This document shows positions 1 through 7,407 of a stretch of 13,743 nucleotides of DNA, one piece after another. The notes below the pieces were generated by a model. The model worked only from the letters and a program-made list of their open reading frames with translations, was not told where the DNA came from and searched no databases. Source of the stretch: JAGOTN01 sp964538345 (GTDB lineage Bacteria; Patescibacteriota; Minisyncoccia; Phycocordibacterales; JAACPR01); the NCBI GenBank assembly GCA_964538345.1, contig CAZIFF010000018.1:1-13743 (forward strand), in the 5' to 3' direction. Position 1 is the stretch's first letter; the number at the start of each line of letters is the position of its first letter. The position numbers and the translations under genes are program-made.

Positions 1-2132
1 TTACTGTTAATGATTATCTTTCACAAAGAGATGCTGTGTGGATGGGACAAATTCACAGCTTCTTAGGATTAACAGTTGGAGTTATTTCTCAAAACGGATC
101 TTTTATTTATGATCCTAATCATCAAAATTTAGATAAAGAAAGAGATGAGGAAGGTGCTTATAAAGTTGTTCATGAGTTTCTAAGACCAGTTACAAGACAA
201 GAAGCATATCAAGCTGATATTACTTATGGTACAAACAGCGAATTTGGTTTTGATTATTTAAGAGACAATATTGAATATGATAAAAATAAATTAAGACAAA
301 GAGGTCATAATTTTGCCATCGTCGATGAAATAGACTCAATTTTAATTGATGAATCTAGAACACCTCTTATTATTTCTGCGCCAGCTTCAGAGTCTGAAAA
401 TCTTTATGATACATTTGCAAAAATTGCTAGCCAAATGATCGAAGAAGAAGATTATACTGTTGATGAAAAATTAAAAGCAGTTTCGATTACGGATTCAGGA
501 ATTGATAAAGCGGAAAAAGCTCTTGGTGTTGAAAATATTTATACTGAAAAAGGAGTTAAGTATGTACATCATTTAGAGACAGCTGTGCGTGCAAAATCAT
601 TATATAAAAATGATAAACAATATGTTGTGCGTGATAATGAAGTTGTTATCGTAGATGAATTTACAGGAAGACTTCAACCTGGCAGAAGATGGTCTGAAGG
701 TTTGCATCAAGCAATTGAAGCCAAAGAGGGAGTTAAGGTGCAACAAGAATCTAGAACTTACGCATCTATTACATATCAAAACTATTTCAGGATGTATAAA
801 AAACTTTCTGGTATGTCTGGAACAGCAAAGACAAATGCCGAAGAATTTTTGAAAGTTTATAACTTGGATGTTGTTGTGGTGCCAACTCATAGAGAAATGA
901 TAAGACAAGATAAGAATGATCTTATTTTTCAGACTCAAGAAGGGAAGTTTAAAGCTATTGCTAGAAAGGTGAAGGAAATTCATGAAAAGGGTCAGCCTGT
1001 GTTGATTGGTACGGTTGCAATTGAAACAAATGAATTACTTTCAGCATTTCTTTCAAGAGAAGGAATACCTCATCAAATTTTGAATGCTAAAAATCACGAG
1101 CAGGAAGGTCAAATAATTGCTCAAGCTGGTACAAAGGGTTCTGTTACTATTGCCACAAACATGGCTGGTCGTGGAGTTGATATTACTTTAGGTGGAGTGC
1201 CGTATGAAAAAGATAAATATGAAGAGGTGAAAAATCTTGGAGGATTGTTTGTTCTTGGAACAGAGAGACATGAAGCACGTCGTATTGATAACCAGCTGCG
1301 AGGTCGTTCTGGACGTCAGGGTGATCCTGGAGAGACACAGTTCTTTGTTTCTCTGGATGATTCATTAATGAGAATTTTTGCATCTTCTGGTGTGCGTACT
1401 TTGATGGGTAAGTTGGGAATACCTGATGATCAGCCAATTGAAAATAAAATTATCACAAGATCACTAGAAACTGCTCAAACAAAAATTGAAGGTTTTAACT
1501 TTGATTCACGAAAACATTTATTGGAATTTGATAATGTTTTGAATACTCAAAGACAATCTATTTATCAAAGAAGAAGAAAAATTTTATTAGGAGATGTGTC
1601 TTATATAGAGAGTGAAATAAATAGAATTGTAGAAAATAATGAACAACTACAAAGACTGGTAGATAATAAAAAAGATGTTTTAGGAAATGAAGAATGGATT
1701 GCGTCTGTAAGAAGACTTATGCTTCAAGCAATAGATAATTTCTGGATTGATCATTTGGAAATGATGAATTATTTGCGTTCAAGTGTTGGATTGCGAGCAT
1801 ATGGACAAAGAGATCCTTTGATTGAGTATAAAAAAGAAGGATTAGCGTTGTTTAATGAAATGTTGTTTGGAATTGATCAACAAATCATAAAAGCAATACC
1901 ACAAATCGGAGCTGGTGCATTTCAAAAAGAAGAAGAAAGATTAAAACAAACAATGCAAAAGGCACAAATGATTTCAAATGAAGAAAATAAATCAAATTCT
2001 GGTCCTGGTGTGGCTTCTTCTAAGTTTGGTAGAAATGATATTGTTGTTTTAGAGAAAGACGGAGAATCAATAGAGGTTAAGTGGAAAAAGGCGGAAGAAA
2101 TGATAAAAGATGGTTGGATTTTAAAATCATGA
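1..2132 (+). CDS. secA: Preprotein translocase ATPase SecA, 5'-truncated by window edge
   Basis: SecA is the ATP-driven motor that pushes unfolded preproteins through SecYEG at the inner face of the membrane. The reading frame is open from base 3, and the first visible residues (TVNDYLSQRDAVWMG) match the SecA helicase core after the Walker A region, so the gene starts upstream. By comparison with E. coli about 125 N-terminal residues are missing. The GTG at 36 is internal. Visible landmarks are ADITYGTN followed by FGFDYLRDN, the DEAD-like motif VDEIDSILIDE (nt 321-353), the preprotein cross-linking domain, GRRWSEGLHQAIEAKEGV, TNMAGRGVDITLGG, and RIDNQLRGRSGRQGDPGE. Near the C-terminus WIDHLEMMNYLRSSVGLRAYGQRDP marks the helical scaffold. 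Three features stand out: about 30 extra residues before ADITYGTN, a helical-wing region about half the usual length, and no C-terminal cysteine zinc motif. It ends in TGA. The next gene starts 13 bases later. Confidence 0.97.
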   Translation, partial: TVNDYLSQRDAVWMGQIHSFLGLTVGVISQNGSFIYDPNHQNLDKERDEEGAYKVVHEFLRPVTRQEAYQADITYGTNSEFGFDYLRDNIEYDKNKLRQRGHNFAIVDEIDSILIDESRTPLIISAPASESENLYDTFAKIASQMIEEEDYTVDEKLKAVSITDSGIDKAEKALGVENIYTEKGVKYVHHLETAVRAKSLYKNDKQYVVRDNEVVIVDEFTGRLQPGRRWSEGLHQAIEAKEGVKVQQESRTYASITYQNYFRMYKKLSGMSGTAKTNAEEFLKVYNLDVVVVPTHREMIRQDKNDLIFQTQEGKFKAIARKVKEIHEKGQPVLIGTVAIETNELLSAFLSREGIPHQILNAKNHEQEGQIIAQAGTKGSVTIATNMAGRGVDITLGGVPYEKDKYEEVKNLGGLFVLGTERHEARRIDNQLRGRSGRQGDPGETQFFVSLDDSLMRIFASSGVRTLMGKLGIPDDQPIENKIITRSLETAQTKIEGFNFDSRKHLLEFDNVLNTQRQSIYQRRRKILLGDVSYIESEINRIVENNEQLQRLVDNKKDVLGNEEWIASVRRLMLQAIDNFWIDHLEMMNYLRSSVGLRAYGQRDPLIEYKKEGLALFNEMLFGIDQQIIKAIPQIGAGAFQKEEERLKQTMQKAQMISNEENKSNSGPGVASSKFGRNDIVVLEKDGESIEVKWKKAEEMIKDGWILKS

Positions 2133-2145
2133 TATTATTGATTTT

Positions 2146-3324
2146 ATGAATAGAACTTGGCTAAAAAAAGCTATAGTTTTGGCGATTTTGGGCTTTATTT
2201 TGCTACCAAATACTTCTCTAGCAGCCACAATACGTACAGATAAGACTGCAAATATAGATCAATCAGAAAATATTGATGGGAATATTTATTTATTAGGAGG
2301 TCAACCAAAAATCTTTGGTACGACAACTGGTGATGTTGTGGTTGTTGGTAACAATATTGAATCAAATGGAAATACCAAGGGAGATATTATTTCTGTTGGA
2401 AATGAAATTCATATAGAAGGAAATACTGTGGGAGATGTCAGGGTTCTTGGTGGTGATGTAAAAATAAAAGGCGTTGTAAATGGAGATCTGATTGTAATTG
2501 CAGGAAATGTTGTTTTAGAGAAAGAGGCGCAGATAAAAGGAGATACTGTTTTAATAGCTGGTAGGGTTGATATAAATAATTCAATAGATAAGCATCTGAG
2601 GGTCGTTTCTGGCTCTGTAAATATTTCAGGTGAAATAAAAAATACCGCTAACATTACATCTGAAAAAATAAATATATTATCTGGTTCTAAAATATCTGGA
2701 AATCTAATTTATTTTTCTCCAAGACAAGCGATAGTAGAAGATGGTTCAGATGTTTCTGGCTCAGTTAATTTTAACAAGATTGAATCAATAAAAGAAAATG
2801 GTTTAGTACAACATGCAGTTGTAAGCTTCTTAAATTTTTGGATGTTGTTTAGATTTATAACTACACTTTTGCTCACTTTTATATTGGTGTATGTATTTAA
2901 AATATTTTCTCAGAAAACATCTATGAGAAGTATAGAATCATTTTGGAAAAGTCTTTTGATTGGTTTTGTTTCAATGGTTTTTATTCCAGCAATAATTATT
3001 ATTTGTTTGATTAGTTTAATTCTTGTTCCGGTGGCAGTGTTGTTGGCTTTAGTTTATATAGGAGTATTTATTATCTCTACATCAATTGCTGGAATTGCAT
3101 TGGGTGTAATACTTAAAAAAGTTTTTAGTAAAAATAAAACTATAGAAATATCTTTTAACTCTGCAACTATTGGAGTAATAGTATTAACATTGTTGCAATT
3201 TGTTCCTGTGGTAGGAGATCTTACAAGATTTGTGTTCTTGTTATCAGCTTTTGGTTCAATTTGGTTATATTTTTATGAGAAAATTCGTTGGGGAGAAAAA
3301 ATAAATGTTTTGGAAAAAAATTAA
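2146..3324 (+). CDS. Secreted bactofilin-like beta-helix protein with C-terminal membrane segments
   Basis: The 392-residue protein starts with a typical Sec signal: a KK basic start, a hydrophobic core at about 9-20, and a likely cleavage site at SLA/A (26-27). Residues about 45-200 form short imperfect repeats of roughly 17-18 residues, pattern GD-x-x-V-x-G (for example GDVVVVGNN, GDIISVGNE, GDVRVLGGD, GDLIVIAGN). This is the pattern of bactofilin or polymer-forming right-handed beta-helices. From about 230 there are four or five hydrophobic segments (about 234-254, 268-290, 295-322, 340-356, 359-377). Known bactofilins are mostly cytosolic scaffold proteins that polymerise and affect cell shape. 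Here the signal peptide puts the helix outside the membrane, so a surface or envelope role is inferred, not shown. No clear Shine-Dalgarno site precedes the ATG. It follows secA by 13 bases and overlaps the next gene by 20 bases, so the three are probably co-transcribed. Confidence 0.75.
   Translation: MNRTWLKKAIVLAILGFILLPNTSLAATIRTDKTANIDQSENIDGNIYLLGGQPKIFGTTTGDVVVVGNNIESNGNTKGDIISVGNEIHIEGNTVGDVRVLGGDVKIKGVVNGDLIVIAGNVVLEKEAQIKGDTVLIAGRVDINNSIDKHLRVVSGSVNISGEIKNTANITSEKINILSGSKISGNLIYFSPRQAIVEDGSDVSGSVNFNKIESIKENGLVQHAVVSFLNFWMLFRFITTLLLTFILVYVFKIFSQKTSMRSIESFWKSLLIGFVSMVFIPAIIIICLISLILVPVAVLLALVYIGVFIISTSIAGIALGVILKKVFSKNKTIEISFNSATIGVIVLTLLQFVPVVGDLTRFVFLLSAFGSIWLYFYEKIRWGEKINVLEKN
3290..3295 (+). 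promoter_or_regulatory. Shine-Dalgarno site for the MYG1-family gene
   Basis: GGGGAG lies 9 bases before the ATG at 3305, inside the end of the upstream reading frame. It is one of only two good ribosome-binding sites in the window, and it supports the overlapping start at 3305. Confidence 0.6.
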
Positions 3325-4207
3325 AGTTGTAACACATGATTCTAGATTTCATGCAGATGATGTTTTTGCTATTGCAACTTTGAGTTTAGTTTTTGGTAAT
3401 AAAATAAAAATAACAAGAACACGCGATCAAAAAATAATTGATGCTGCTGATATTGTGTTGGATGTTGGTAATGTTTATGATACTGAAAAGAATCGTTTTG
3501 ATCATCATCAAAAAGAAGGTGCGGGTATACGTGAAAATGGAATACCTTATGCTAGTTTCGGTTTAATTTGGAAACATTTCGGTCGCCGGCTCTGCAGTAG
3601 CGACGCGTGGGAAATAATTGAAAAGAAAATCGTGCAATCCATCGACGCCGGCGACAACGGCGTAAATACATTTAATGTCACAGAATTAGGAGTTTTTCCA
3701 TATCTTGTACAAACCATGCTTTATTCTTTTATGCCGAGCTGGAAAGAAAAAACTCACATAGACGATGCATTTATGAAAGCTGTTGATTTTGTTAAAGAAA
3801 TTTTAAAAAGAGAAATTTTGCGTGCAGAGCATGTGATAGAAGCTCGTAAAATTATTTTAGAGATTTATGAAAAATCAGAAGATAAAGAAATAATTATTTT
3901 CGATAAAGAATTTGATTTTTCAGATGATGATATTGGTGCAATTTTATCTGATAAACCAGAGCCATTATTTTTTATAAGATACAGACCCGAAAATGATAAC
4001 TGGAGTTCAAAAGGAGTTAGGATTAATGTAAATGATATTCCAATCAGAAAACAATTTCCAAAAGAATGGGCTGGTTTAAATAATGAAGAATTACAAAAAG
4101 TTTCTGGAATAAGTGATGCCGTATTCTGTCATCGTGGATTATTCCTTGGGGTGGCAAGAAGTTTAGAGGGAGTCTTGGATATGTCTAAAAAAGCTATTAG
4201 GGGTTAG
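3305..4207 (+). CDS. MYG1-family (UPF0160) DHH-like metal-dependent phosphoesterase/exonuclease
   Basis: The 300-residue protein has the MYG1 family signature along its whole length: VTHDSRFHADDVFA (H11, H16, D18, D19), a following aspartate in VLDVGNVYD (D53), the DHH motif in RFDHHQ (66-68), NGIPYASFGLIWKHFG, and SIDAGDNG. The C-terminal family blocks FPKEWAGLNNEEL and VFCHRGLFLGVARS are also present. These His/Asp residues are the metal ligands of DHH phosphoesterases. Eukaryotic MYG1 proteins are reported as 3'-5' RNA exonucleases; the bacterial role is not settled, so RNA degradation is inference. The length is close to family norm and all core ligands are present. A patch coding for about residues 92-120 is clearly richer in G+C than the rest. 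It overlaps the bactofilin-like gene by 20 bases, ends in TAG, and is the last gene of the secA unit. Confidence 0.9.
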   Translation: MFWKKIKVVTHDSRFHADDVFAIATLSLVFGNKIKITRTRDQKIIDAADIVLDVGNVYDTEKNRFDHHQKEGAGIRENGIPYASFGLIWKHFGRRLCSSDAWEIIEKKIVQSIDAGDNGVNTFNVTELGVFPYLVQTMLYSFMPSWKEKTHIDDAFMKAVDFVKEILKREILRAEHVIEARKIILEIYEKSEDKEIIIFDKEFDFSDDDIGAILSDKPEPLFFIRYRPENDNWSSKGVRINVNDIPIRKQFPKEWAGLNNEELQKVSGISDAVFCHRGLFLGVARSLEGVLDMSKKAIRG

Positions 4208-4315
4208 TTGGGGAAAAGGCACATTTAAAAATCGCCTTGGATATATAATTGATAAAGTAGATTTGAATTATCAGATCTATTATTTAGTTAACTAAATTAT
4301 TCTATAAATAAAATT
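4208..4315 (+). promoter_or_regulatory. Control region of the major-type pilin gene, with 16-bp palindrome
   Basis: This 108-base gap is the longest before the tRNA block. It holds a perfect 16-bp palindrome, ATTTAGTTAACTAAAT (4282-4297), just upstream of the pilin start, and the shorter inverted repeat TGATAA (4250-4255) with TTATCA (4268-4273). A possible -10 box TATAAA (4303-4308) ends 7 bases before the ATG, which would give a leaderless or nearly leaderless transcript; no good -35 goes with it. TTGAAT (4263-4268) is a -35 candidate without a convincing -10 partner. The exact promoter is therefore uncertain, but the position makes a promoter very likely. Confidence 0.45.
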
Positions 4316-4747
<432 letters not shown>

Positions 4748-4772
4748 AAATAAATATATTTAATCACATTGT

Positions 4773-4799
4773 AAAAATCGTCCCTTTGGGACGATTTTT
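4773..4799 (+). terminator. Intrinsic terminator after the first pilin gene
   Basis: A perfect 12-bp stem (4773-4784 with 4788-4799) closes a TTT loop. The GC-rich top GTCCC/GGGAC is followed by a T run in the descending arm. The matching A run makes it possibly active in both directions. It lies 25 bases after the pilin stop codon. Confidence 0.92.
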
Positions 4800-4813
4800 A
4801 TTTATGATACAAT
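4786..4813 (+). promoter_or_regulatory. Candidate promoter of the pilin/pilD/minor pilin operon, overlapping the terminator
   Basis: TTGGGA (4786-4791, 4 of 6 matches to the -35 consensus) is followed after 16 bases by TACAAT (4808-4813) with an upstream TG at 4805-4806 (extended -10). Transcription would start near 4820, only a few bases before the ATG at 4824. The -35 box lies in the loop and descending arm of the terminator. No Shine-Dalgarno site fits, in line with a very short leader. Confidence 0.5.
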
Positions 4814-4823
4814 TTACTTACAT

Positions 4824-5297
4824 ATGAAATTAAATTTAAAAAATAATTCGGGCTTTACTTTAATCGAGTTATTAATGGTGGTGGTGATAATTGGAATCTT
4901 GGCAACAATTGTAGTTGCTGTTTTAAATAGTGCAAAAGGTGATGCTAATGATGCTTCAATTAAATCGGAAATGTCTAGTTTAAAGACGCAAACTGAATTA
5001 ATTTACTCTACAAATGGTAGTTTTGATTCTGTTTGTGGCTCAAACAGTGTTACACAAGACAGTGTAGTTGTTCAATTAATTAATAAGATTAATAGTTTAA
5101 ATGGTGCCGGAAGTGTTGATTGTAATAGTGACGATAATGTTTTTGCTTTTTCTACAAATTTATTAAACGGTGGAGCACTGTGTCTTGATAATACAAGTAG
5201 CGCAGGTAACATAAATTCTTCTAATCAAGAATACACTGGAATCACAACAGGTGATTATCCAGCACTAGATGATACTGATGATACCAGTTGTAATTAA
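4824..5297 (+). CDS. Type IV pilin, second major-type paralogue
   Basis: The 157-residue prepilin has leader MKLNLKNNSG, then FTLIELLMVVVIIGILATI, with predicted cleavage after G10 and mature Glu5 kept. Like the pilin at 4316 it has four cysteines (71, 100, 120, 156), with the last at the very C-terminus. A matching block (CVDSTGS there, CLDNTSS here) precedes the last cysteine. The two look like diverged paralogues with the same disulfide plan. The head is rich in Ser, Asn and Asp, typical of exposed pilin surfaces. It is the first gene of the run that continues directly into the prepilin peptidase, with the next ATG immediately after its TAA. Its lower, AT-rich codon use suggests weaker expression than the first pilin. 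It could be an alternate fibre subunit or a minor pilin; the sequence cannot decide. Confidence 0.87.
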   Translation: MKLNLKNNSGFTLIELLMVVVIIGILATIVVAVLNSAKGDANDASIKSEMSSLKTQTELIYSTNGSFDSVCGSNSVTQDSVVVQLINKINSLNGAGSVDCNSDDNVFAFSTNLLNGGALCLDNTSSAGNINSSNQEYTGITTGDYPALDDTDDTSCN

Positions 5298-6119
5298 ATG
5301 ATTTATATAGGAATAATATTTTTTCTAATACTGGGTCTGATAATTGGTAGTTTTTTAAATGTTGTAATTTTAAGATTAAATACTGGACGTGGTATTTCTG
5401 GTAGATCTGGTTGTTTAAGTTGTAATAAAAAATTGCATTGGCATGAGCTTCTGCCGGTAGTATCTTTTTTTGTATTAAAAAGAAAATGTTCTGGTTGTGG
5501 TTCAAAAATTTCTTGGCAATATCCTTTAGTAGAAATTTTTACAGGTTTGATATTTCTGGCTATTTTTCTAAAACAACTTTCTGTTTTTTATATTGCTCCA
5601 ATTTTAGCAATAATCGGCTTAGTATTTTTCCTCGTAATCTGGAGTATTTTAATTGTAATTTTTGTTTATGATTTAAGACATACTATTATTCCAAATGGTT
5701 TAGCTTATACTTTTGCAATACTATCTTTTATTTATTTATTGATAAGTATTCCAAGAGATTTATGGTTTAAATTTCCATTTGTTTTAGATATAACTTCTGG
5801 TTTTATTTTCTTCATACCATTTTTCTTGTTGTGGTTTTTATCTAAAGGGCGATGGATTGGTTTGGGCGATGGAAAATTAGTTTTAGGAATTGGATTTCTT
5901 CTAGGTTTTATTTCAGGTCTTTCTGCAATAATTATTTCATTTTGGATTGGTGCAATATTTGCAATATTTTTCATGTTGATGTCTCGATTGAATACTGCTC
6001 GGCATAATATTACAATGAAGAGTGAGATACCTTTCGCACCGTTTCTAATAATTGGTACTTTAATATTATTTTTTGTGCCAATAGATATTCTCGGTGTTAC
6101 ATTTCTTCTTGAGATTTAA
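5298..6119 (+). CDS. pilD: Prepilin peptidase / N-methyltransferase (PilD, GspO family)
   Basis: This 273-residue polytopic membrane enzyme cleaves the leader of prepilins at the G/F junction and usually methylates the new N-terminal Phe. The N-terminal domain has GSFLNVVILR (17-26) and the cytosolic zinc motif made of two CxxC pairs (C39/C42 and C64/C67), followed by WQYPLVE. This zinc domain is typical of bifunctional PilD enzymes. The two catalytic aspartates of this aspartyl protease family are visible: D125 in VYDLRHTIIPN and D191 in the GxGD motif GLGDGKLVLG. About seven to eight hydrophobic segments are seen. Length is near family norm and nothing looks broken. It starts directly after the stop of the second pilin and its own TAA abuts the ATG of the next pilin gene, so translational coupling is likely. 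Its natural substrates are the six prepilins encoded around it. Confidence 0.95.
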   Translation: MIYIGIIFFLILGLIIGSFLNVVILRLNTGRGISGRSGCLSCNKKLHWHELLPVVSFFVLKRKCSGCGSKISWQYPLVEIFTGLIFLAIFLKQLSVFYIAPILAIIGLVFFLVIWSILIVIFVYDLRHTIIPNGLAYTFAILSFIYLLISIPRDLWFKFPFVLDITSGFIFFIPFFLLWFLSKGRWIGLGDGKLVLGIGFLLGFISGLSAIIISFWIGAIFAIFFMLMSRLNTARHNITMKSEIPFAPFLIIGTLILFFVPIDILGVTFLLEI

Positions 6120-6827
6120 ATGATTTACTTTTTAAATAAAAAAATAAAGACCAACTTTTCAAAAGGTTTTACTTTGATTGAAATGGTAATAGTAACTGCA
6201 ATTTTTGGTCTGCTTACTGCAATAGTTGTTTTTAAATATGGAGATTTTACTTCAAATCTTCTTGTGACAAATATGGCTTACGAGATTGCTCTTACTACTC
6301 GTCAGGCGCAAATATTTGGTTTAGGTGTGAGAGGTTATGTTGAAGGTGAGGATAGAAACTTTAATTATCCTTATGGTGTATTTTTTAATCTCGCAGATGG
6401 ATCAACTGGCTCTCCTAATGAGACAAAAAAGTTTGCATTTTTTGTTGATAAAAATGAAGACAATGACCCTGGATATGGACAATGTAATACATCTTTAGGG
6501 AATGGAGATTGTGTGTGTTTGACTGGAGATGAGTGTATAGAACAACTAACTCTACAAAGAAATATAAAAGTTACAGAAATAAAAGTTAGTGCTGCTGTAG
6601 ATATTTGTGAAGCTGATGATGTTGATAAATTAGCTGTGACTTTTCAAAGACCAAGCCCTGAAGCTCGTATAGAGTGGCAAACAAATAATATAAATGGTTA
6701 TGAGTTTGCTCAATTAAAAGTAGAAGCACAAGGAAGTGATATTAATCCCGCTTACGTTTTGATTCGCCAAAATGGACAAATTTCTGTTTCAGGAAATGAT
6801 ATTTGTAGCATAAACAACAATGATTAA
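6120..6827 (+). CDS. Minor pilin, GspH/FimT-like, with cysteine-rich insert
   Basis: The 235-residue prepilin has leader MIYFLNKKIKTNFSKG and then FTLIEMVIVTAIFGLLTAIV; cleavage is expected after G16, with Glu5 kept. The LLVTNMAYEIALTTRQAQIFG stretch after the helix resembles GspH/FimT pseudopilins, in which the helix is followed by a region handling flanking sequence and a beta-rich head. The head has YPYGVFFN, then FFVDKNEDNDPGY, an acidic Asp/Asn-rich loop that may bind a metal. It is followed by a tight cysteine group (C122, C131, C133, C139). Two further cysteines are at 163 and 229. Minor pilins of this class usually help to start the fibre or sit at its tip. It begins right at the pilD stop and overlaps the next gene by 8 bases. 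The family assignment rests on the N-terminal half and operon order. Confidence 0.8.
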   Translation: MIYFLNKKIKTNFSKGFTLIEMVIVTAIFGLLTAIVVFKYGDFTSNLLVTNMAYEIALTTRQAQIFGLGVRGYVEGEDRNFNYPYGVFFNLADGSTGSPNETKKFAFFVDKNEDNDPGYGQCNTSLGNGDCVCLTGDECIEQLTLQRNIKVTEIKVSAAVDICEADDVDKLAVTFQRPSPEARIEWQTNNINGYEFAQLKVEAQGSDINPAYVLIRQNGQISVSGNDICSINNND

Positions 6828-7404
6828 GAGAAATTTAAAAAATAATAAAGGATTTACTCTTATTGAGATGATGGTTTCTGTGGCGATTTTTTCTATTGTT
6901 ATGGTAATTGCGCTTGGTGCAATTTTGACAATTCTTGATTCAAATAGAAAAGCTAGAACTCTTACAGAGGTTATGAACAATCTAAATTTTTCTCTTGAAA
7001 CTATTACTCGTTCTTTAAAGACTGGTGTAGAACCGGGGTATGATAATGGAGTTTTGCACGTGACAGCAATTGTTTTGGACGAGGAAGGTTTTAATAGAGA
7101 AAAAACTAGATATCAACTTATAGAAACAAATGAAGGTAGGGGTTATATCGCACAGTGTATAGATTTAAATTATACAGAAAATGATTGTCCTCAATCAGCT
7201 TGGCTTCCAATCACATCAGAATTAGTGGATATCGAAAATTTTGAAGTAATTGTTTCTGGGATTGCTGATTTTAATCAACCAAGAACTCAGCTACTGGTCT
7301 CTGGTACTGTTAGTGTGAGCGAAAAAATATCTTCATCTTTCACTATACAAACTACAGTTTCTCAGAGAAAATTAAATTTGGATGGTAGTGAATTAGTTAT
7401 ATAA
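6820..7404 (+). CDS. Minor pilin, PilW/GspJ-like
   Basis: The 194-residue prepilin has leader MIKRNLKNNKG and then FTLIEMMVSVAIFSIVMVIALGAIL; cleavage is predicted after G11. The following NRKARTLTEVMNNLNFSLETITRSLKTG resembles the extended helix of PilW/GspJ proteins, with the Asn-Leu-x-x-x-Leu-Glu-x-Ile-x-Arg pattern often seen there. The head is beta-rich with two cysteines (in AQCIDLNYTENDCP) that could pair. In pilus systems this class joins the priming or tip complex with the GspH, PilV and PilX types, which are all encoded next to it. It overlaps the upstream gene by 8 bases and the next ATG is 3 bases after its stop, so co-translation is likely. The first residues NLKNN match those of the pilin at 4824, including an identical 16-base stretch of DNA. 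Confidence 0.8.
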   Translation: MIKRNLKNNKGFTLIEMMVSVAIFSIVMVIALGAILTILDSNRKARTLTEVMNNLNFSLETITRSLKTGVEPGYDNGVLHVTAIVLDEEGFNREKTRYQLIETNEGRGYIAQCIDLNYTENDCPQSAWLPITSELVDIENFEVIVSGIADFNQPRTQLLVSGTVSVSEKISSSFTIQTTVSQRKLNLDGSELVI

Positions 7405-7407
7405 AAT

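Noticed and set aside
36..38. GTG as the start of secA
   Set aside because: The frame is open to the window edge and the residues before it (TVNDYLSQRDA) are conserved SecA sequence, so the start is upstream.
600..983. Antisense open frame within secA
   Set aside because: It has low-complexity translation without family motifs and lies opposite strongly conserved SecA code; it is a shadow frame.
2130..2150. UGA recoding (as in some CPR groups)
   Set aside because: TGA fits as the natural end of secA, reading through would add only a few codons before TAG, and no gene here has an internal TGA.
4216..4238. Possible terminator after the MYG1-family gene (AAGGC/GCCTT)
   Set aside because: There are only five base pairs with a 13-base loop and no T run; too weak to call.
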